A stretch of 64,000 bases of DNA from Microbacterium sp. BLY. GTDB taxonomy: Bacteria; Actinomycetota; Actinomycetes; Actinomycetales; Microbacteriaceae. Shown here one piece after another: positions 60,425 to 64,000 of the stretch. The DNA is taken from NCBI RefSeq assembly GCF_017939615.1, contig NZ_JAGKSR010000001.1:620001-684000 (forward strand). The letters are read 5' to 3'. The position numbers and the translations under genes were made by a program. The notes under the pieces are model-generated. The model was not told where the DNA came from, ran no database searches, and was given only the letters and a program-made list of their open reading frames with translations. The first letter of the stretch is position 1. Each line of letters opens with the position of its first letter.

Positions 60425-61051
60425 GGCGGATGCGGGGGCGCCGGCGCGACGAAGACGGTCGCGCATGGCGGCGGCGGCGAGCGCGTACGGCTTGTCGTCC
60501 CGCAGGAGCAGCGACCGGGAGTTGGCCTGCTCGTTCAGGGCCACCAGCTCGAACGCGAGCCCCTCGACGTCGTCGGATGACACGTCGCCCGCCGTCGCGG
60601 CGAACCGGCACTGCGCCTCGACGTAGCCGTACCAGTCGACCAGCGCCGCCCGCACGGCATCGCTCACCGGTCCCGGCTTGGAGTCGACATCGGCCGCGGT
60701 CGCCGCGAAGAAGCAGCCACCCGTGAAGACACGGTCCCGCGAGTACACGAGGGCGTTGCGCAGCAGTGCGGCCAGGCGATGCACCCCGCGGGGGTGACGG
60801 CGCGCCGGCTCGATGATCCGTGCGACGAAGATCTCCCTGGCGGCGGCGACCGTGGCGAGCTGCAGGCCCTCCTTGCTCTGGAACAGGGTGGCGATGCTGC
60901 TCTTGCTCGATCCGGAGGCGGCGGCGAGACGTCCGATGGTGAGCCCGTCGAGACCGTCGACGGACGCGAGATCGGTCGCGCTCTCCAGGACGAGCCGGCG
61001 GGAGGCGTCGCCGCGCGCGCGGCGCCCGTCCGGGATCACGGCGTTCGACAT
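60404..61051 (-). CDS. TetR-family transcriptional repressor
   Basis: A 215-residue repressor. The N-terminal helix-turn-helix (LTIGRLAAASGSSKSSIATLF, then SKEGLQLAT) is followed by a TetR_C-type ligand domain with WYGYVEAQCRFAA. It is divergent from an alpha/beta hydrolase and two strong dyads cover the shared promoter, so it should repress both. The last residues PLLTL are encoded by the G-tract element rather than by a typical TetR C-terminus. Confidence 0.88.
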   Translation of the reverse strand: MSNAVIPDGRRARGDASRRLVLESATDLASVDGLDGLTIGRLAAASGSSKSSIATLFQSKEGLQLATVAAAREIFVARIIEPARRHPRGVHRLAALLRNALVYSRDRVFTGGCFFAATAADVDSKPGPVSDAVRAALVDWYGYVEAQCRFAATAGDVSSDDVEGLAFELVALNEQANSRSLLLRDDKPYALAAAAMRDRLRRAGAPASALPLLTL

Positions 61052-61063
61052 GCCCCTAGTATA

Positions 61064-61106
61064 CGAACGATCGTTCGCCTACTATACGGATGATCGTTCG
61101 TATAGT
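61064..61106. promoter_or_regulatory. Two TetR-type operators between regulator and hydrolase
   Basis: CGAACGATCGTTCG (61064-61077) is a perfect 14-bp palindrome. A 26-bp imperfect dyad (61081-61106, arms ACTATACG and CGTATAGT) follows. Both contain GATCGTTCG and overlap the divergent promoters. Confidence 0.8.
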
Positions 61107-61123
61107 TCGGCGAAGGAGCCCTC

Positions 61124-62104
61124 ATGCCGTCCGCACCCCCGTTTCTGGTCCGTGTCGTTCCCGCCGTCGAGCGCGTGTCTCCGCGGGTGGCGGGCGACCT
61201 CGCGTACCGGCTGTTCTTCTCCACCCGCCCCCGGATGCCCGTGCGCTCCGTCGACGCCGCAACGCACGACGCCGCCGGGCGCGGATGCATCCGCGTGCGC
61301 GACGCCGTCGTCACCACGTACGCATGGGGGACGGGCCCGCGCACCGTCCTACTGCTGCACGGCTGGCGCGGCCGGGCGTCACAGTTCGCTCCCCTCGTGC
61401 GCGAACTCGTCGCCGAGGGGTTCCGCGTCGTCGCCTTCGACGCCCCGGCCCACGGATCCTCCGGCGGGCGCGGCACCGACATCCGCGACTGGGTCGCCGC
61501 CGCGGAGGAGCTGCGGCGGACGGACGGCCCCTTCGCCGCGATCGTCGGCCATTCCTTCGGGGGCCTGGCCGCGCTGACCATCGCCCGCACCAGCGGAACT
61601 GTTCGGGCGGTCGCGGTCATCGCCGGCGCAGCGGCGCCCGACGCGTTCCTCGCCTCGTTCGTGCGCGACCTCCGCGCCGGCTCGGCAACCGCGACTCGCT
61701 TGCGCACACGCTTCCACCGCCGCCTCGGTCTCACGGCCGCCGCGATCACCGCGGGCTACGACGCCGCCGCGCACCCGCTCCCTGCACCCACGGAACTGCT
61801 CGTCGTGCACGACCGGGACGACCGCCGGATGCCGGACGGCGACGCCCTGCGGCTGCACGCGGCCCACCGCGGCCGCTCCCGCCTCCTCCGCACGGAACGA
61901 CTCGGACACACCAAGATCCTGGCCGCCGACCCGACGCTCGATGCCGTGGTCGCGCTGGTCACCGGAGGCCTCGACGCCGTCGACGCCCTCGGCACGACGG
62001 TGGAGCGGTCGGCCGGGGAGGCGGCACCGCCGAGGGCTACGTCCGCAGTGGAAGGAGCCCCGCCGCGGGATCCCCACCGGCGAACGGCAGTCCGACGGTC
62101 GTGA
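61124..62104 (+). CDS. Alpha/beta hydrolase
   Basis: A 326-residue hydrolase. The oxyanion segment LLLHGWRG, nucleophile elbow GHSFGG, acid in VHDRDD and catalytic His in GHTK are in the right order. Substrate is unknown. It is probably induced when the divergent TetR protein binds its ligand. The 3' end overlaps the convergent membrane-protein gene by 68 bases, so the last 22 residues (Arg/Pro-rich) are encoded opposite that gene and may be dispensable. Confidence 0.85.
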   Translation: MPSAPPFLVRVVPAVERVSPRVAGDLAYRLFFSTRPRMPVRSVDAATHDAAGRGCIRVRDAVVTTYAWGTGPRTVLLLHGWRGRASQFAPLVRELVAEGFRVVAFDAPAHGSSGGRGTDIRDWVAAAEELRRTDGPFAAIVGHSFGGLAALTIARTSGTVRAVAVIAGAAAPDAFLASFVRDLRAGSATATRLRTRFHRRLGLTAAAITAGYDAAAHPLPAPTELLVVHDRDDRRMPDGDALRLHAAHRGRSRLLRTERLGHTKILAADPTLDAVVALVTGGLDAVDALGTTVERSAGEAAPPRATSAVEGAPPRDPHRRTAVRRS

Positions 62105-62525
62105 TCAGCACGACGAGCGTCACGAGTGCCGCCGCGAGCAGAAGGAAGAGGAACGCGAAGATCACGCCGGCGAGCACCCGGTAGCTGCCGGTCTGAGGGG
62201 CCTCGGGGGCGACGGACCGCTGCGACCAGTCGTCCGCGGCGGCCGCGGGCTGCGCGCCCTGGAGGATCGCGGGGGTCGGCCGGGAGCGCTCCGAGCGCCG
62301 GGTCGGCGGGACCACGTCGGACGCCGTGTCCGCCGGCGCCGCCAGCAGCCCTTCCGGAACCGGGGTCTCCGGCGGCGGGGGCGGGATCACGGCCTCGGCC
62401 GGTGGGATCACGGCGTCGGCGGGGGCGATGTCGGGGCCGGTCGCGTCCGGCAGCGCACCCCCGTCGGGCAGCGGCACCCCATCGGGCACTGCGGACTCGT
62501 CGTGGTTCGTCCCGCCGTCGCTCAT
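62037..62525 (-). CDS. Single-pass membrane protein with Pro/Ala-rich region
   Basis: A 162-residue protein. Residues 1-110 are acidic to neutral, Pro/Ala-rich and probably disordered. A single membrane helix (VIFAFLFLLLAAALVTLVVL) lies near residues 120-142 and a short tail follows. I do not recognise a family. It starts one base after the dcd stop, so the two genes are probably co-transcribed. Confidence 0.7.
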   Translation of the reverse strand: MSDGGTNHDESAVPDGVPLPDGGALPDATGPDIAPADAVIPPAEAVIPPPPPETPVPEGLLAAPADTASDVVPPTRRSERSRPTPAILQGAQPAAAADDWSQRSVAPEAPQTGSYRVLAGVIFAFLFLLLAAALVTLVVLITTVGLPFAGGDPAAGLLPLRT

Positions 62526-62526
62526 G

Positions 62527-63132
62527 TCAGCCTCCGACGGCTCCGATGTCGGTCACTCCCACGTCGGTGCGGTGGAAGTTTTGGAACGACCGGGACGCCG
62601 TCGGACCGCGCTGCCCCTGGTAGCGATTGCCGTAGGGGCCCGAGCCGTACGGATTCTCGGCCGGAGAGGTGAGCCGGAAGAAGCAGAGCTGACCGATCTT
62701 CATGCCCGGCCAGAGCTTGATCGGCAGCGTGGCCACGTTCGCGAGTTCCAGCGTCACGTGACCGGAGAAGCCGGGGTCGATGAATCCGGCGGTCGAGTGG
62801 GTGATGAGTCCGAGGCGCCCCAGCGACGACTTCCCCTCCAGCCGGGCGGCGATGTCGTCCGGCAGGCTGACCTGCTCGAACGTCGCGCCCAGCGCGAACT
62901 CCCCCGGGTGGAGGATGAACGGCTCGTCCGGGTCGACCTCGATCAGTCGCGTCAGCTCCGGCTGGTCGGCCGAGGGATCGATGAACGGGTACTTGTGATT
63001 GTCGAAGAGCCGGAAGTACCGGTCCAGGCGCACATCGATGCTCGACGGCTGGATCATCTCCGGCGCGTGCGGTTCCAGGCCGACGCGGCCGGAGGCGAGT
63101 TCTGCTCTGATGTCGCGATCGCTGAGAAGCAC
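62527..63132 (-). CDS. dcd: dCTP deaminase
   Basis: A 201-residue nucleotide enzyme. Family motifs are [18 protein letters not shown] and the catalytic Glu in [12 protein letters not shown], with conserved [11 protein letters not shown] near the start. It deaminates dCTP to dUTP for thymidylate synthesis. In mycobacteria the enzyme also cleaves dUTP to dUMP, and the same bifunctional form is plausible here. Length and motifs are normal. GTG 63132 is the start. Confidence 0.95.
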   Translation of the reverse strand: MLLSDRDIRAELASGRVGLEPHAPEMIQPSSIDVRLDRYFRLFDNHKYPFIDPSADQPELTRLIEVDPDEPFILHPGEFALGATFEQVSLPDDIAARLEGKSSLGRLGLITHSTAGFIDPGFSGHVTLELANVATLPIKLWPGMKIGQLCFFRLTSPAENPYGSGPYGNRYQGQRGPTASRSFQNFHRTDVGVTDIGAVGG

Positions 63133-63191
63133 GGCACAAGCCTAGTCATGCGGTCGCCCCGTCGACGCGGCATCTCCGGCCCGTCGCGCCC

Positions 63192-63989
63192 TCAGGGGAG
63201 CGCGGGTCCGGTACCGGGGAGGCTCATCGCGCGCCGCAGCCGGAGCACCGTGCGTCGGAGGGGTTCGACCACGGAGTGCGGCCACCGCTCGTCCGTGCGA
63301 CTCGTGGGCATCGTCACGCTCAGCGCCGCCGCCACGCCGGTCTCCTCCGGCCAGGTGATGGGCATGGCCACGCACCGGCAGCCGTCGATGAACTCCTCGT
63401 CGTCGACGTGGAAGCCGATGTCGCGCCCCTTCGCGATCACGGTGAGGATCTCGTCGGGATCGGTGATGGTCCGGCTCGTGAGGCGCGGAATGGCCACCTG
63501 GCGCAGGCGTCGCGAGATGTCGGCGTCGTCGAGGGTGCTCAGCAGGGCCTTGCCGATGCCGGTCGCATGGGCGTGCAGTCGCATCCCCACGTTGGAGGCG
63601 AGGCGCATCGGGTTGGGCGAGGGGCTGATGGCGATGTAGACGTTCTCGACGCCGTCCAGCCGCGCCATCTGCACCGTCTCGCCGATCTCCTCGGTGAGCG
63701 CCGCCATGAGCGCCGGCCCGGATTCGAGCAGGAGACGGTGCCCGTCGTAGCGCTGGCCGATCTGCCAGGCCTTGAGTCCGAGGGAGTAGCGCTTGCTGGT
63801 CGCGTCGTGGTCGACCCAGCCGGCCGCCTGGAGAGTGCGCAGCAGCCCGTGGGCGCTGGACCGCGGCAGGCCGAGGTCGTCGAGGAGCTCGGGGAAGGTC
63901 TGCGATCCGGTCGCGGCGAGGTGCTCGATGATCTCGAGGGCGCGCCCGGCGGACTTCACCGCCCCCACCGCCTGATCGGTGTCCGTCAT
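63192..63989 (-). CDS. IclR-family transcriptional regulator
   Basis: A 265-residue regulator. The N-terminal helix-turn-helix (FPELLDDLGLPRSSAHGLLR) and the C-terminal IclR effector domain (GETVQMARLDGVENVYI, ATGIGKALLSTLDD, VDDEEFIDGCRCVAMPI) are complete. IclR proteins sense small aromatic or carboxylic compounds. Its target would probably lie beyond the right end of the window. ATG 63989 begins 12 bases before the window edge, so its upstream region is not visible. Confidence 0.9.
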   Translation of the reverse strand: MTDTDQAVGAVKSAGRALEIIEHLAATGSQTFPELLDDLGLPRSSAHGLLRTLQAAGWVDHDATSKRYSLGLKAWQIGQRYDGHRLLLESGPALMAALTEEIGETVQMARLDGVENVYIAISPSPNPMRLASNVGMRLHAHATGIGKALLSTLDDADISRRLRQVAIPRLTSRTITDPDEILTVIAKGRDIGFHVDDEEFIDGCRCVAMPITWPEETGVAAALSVTMPTSRTDERWPHSVVEPLRRTVLRLRRAMSLPGTGPALP

Positions 63990-64000
63990 GGGTCCCCCTG

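Overview
The window reads as chromosomal DNA of a high-GC actinobacterium, most likely Microbacteriaceae and probably Microbacterium or a close relative. The basis is the very GC-rich codon use, the dnaK-grpE-dnaJ-hspR operon with a HAIR-type operator, a DUF222/HNH protein, DUF3817 and DUF3253 proteins, many LacI/GntR-controlled sugar ABC transporters, and start codons placed directly after TAnnnT -10 boxes. I see no rRNA, tRNA, CRISPR array, prophage or transposase. No gene-free stretch exceeds 300 bases.

Region 1 (1-7181): the tail of a sugar-binding protein, two ABC permeases and a cytoplasmic GH92-type alpha-mannosidase form one operon for mannose-containing oligosaccharides. A metal P-type ATPase follows. 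Region 2 (7204-19105): a carbohydrate-acid/deoxysugar catabolic regulon. A fucose-isomerase-like protein and an FGGY kinase form one operon. A binding protein, two permeases, an enolase-superfamily dehydratase, an SDR dehydrogenase and a DHDPS-type aldolase form another. Both carry the same LacI-type operator, and a lacI gene and a FadR-type gene lie beside them. Two related coiled-coil genes flank the isomerase/kinase cassette. Region 3 (19220-26753): a tripartite tricarboxylate transporter (TctCBA) plus a DHDPS-family enzyme, driven from a perfect 40-bp palindrome, then a third sugar ABC system.

Region 4 (26946-30801): four overlapping or near-overlapping genes, GAF-PP2C phosphatase, cellulose-synthase-like glycosyltransferase, STAS antagonist and HATPase kinase. 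This is a partner-switching module wrapped around a polysaccharide synthase with no sigma factor nearby. Region 5 (30805-41201): DoxX, an FCD-type GntR whose operator matches the tctC palindrome, the heat-shock operon, a DUF222/HNH protein, a lipoprotein, a DUF3817 protein, an AraC regulator and an MFS exporter. Region 6 (41355-49114): a RIO-type kinase with a possible leader peptide, then ureohydrolase, AruI-like ThDP decarboxylase, YtcJ-like amidohydrolase and an MHS transporter beside a two-domain Lrp regulator. This suggests 2-ketoarginine/guanidino-acid catabolism.

Region 7 (49147-55705): a MurNAc/peptidoglycan-fragment scavenging cluster with a serine hydrolase, ABC transporter, RpiR/MurR-type regulator and NamZ-type muramidase. 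Region 8 (55769-63989): DUF3253 and UMF1-type MFS proteins, a CDF metal transporter beside two divergent His-rich winged-helix proteins with an operator array, a TetR/hydrolase pair, dCTP deaminase and an IclR regulator. Two copies of an 89-bp intergenic element (49147 and 60248), each followed by a G-run tract that continues into the 3' end of the next gene, are the most unusual non-coding feature.
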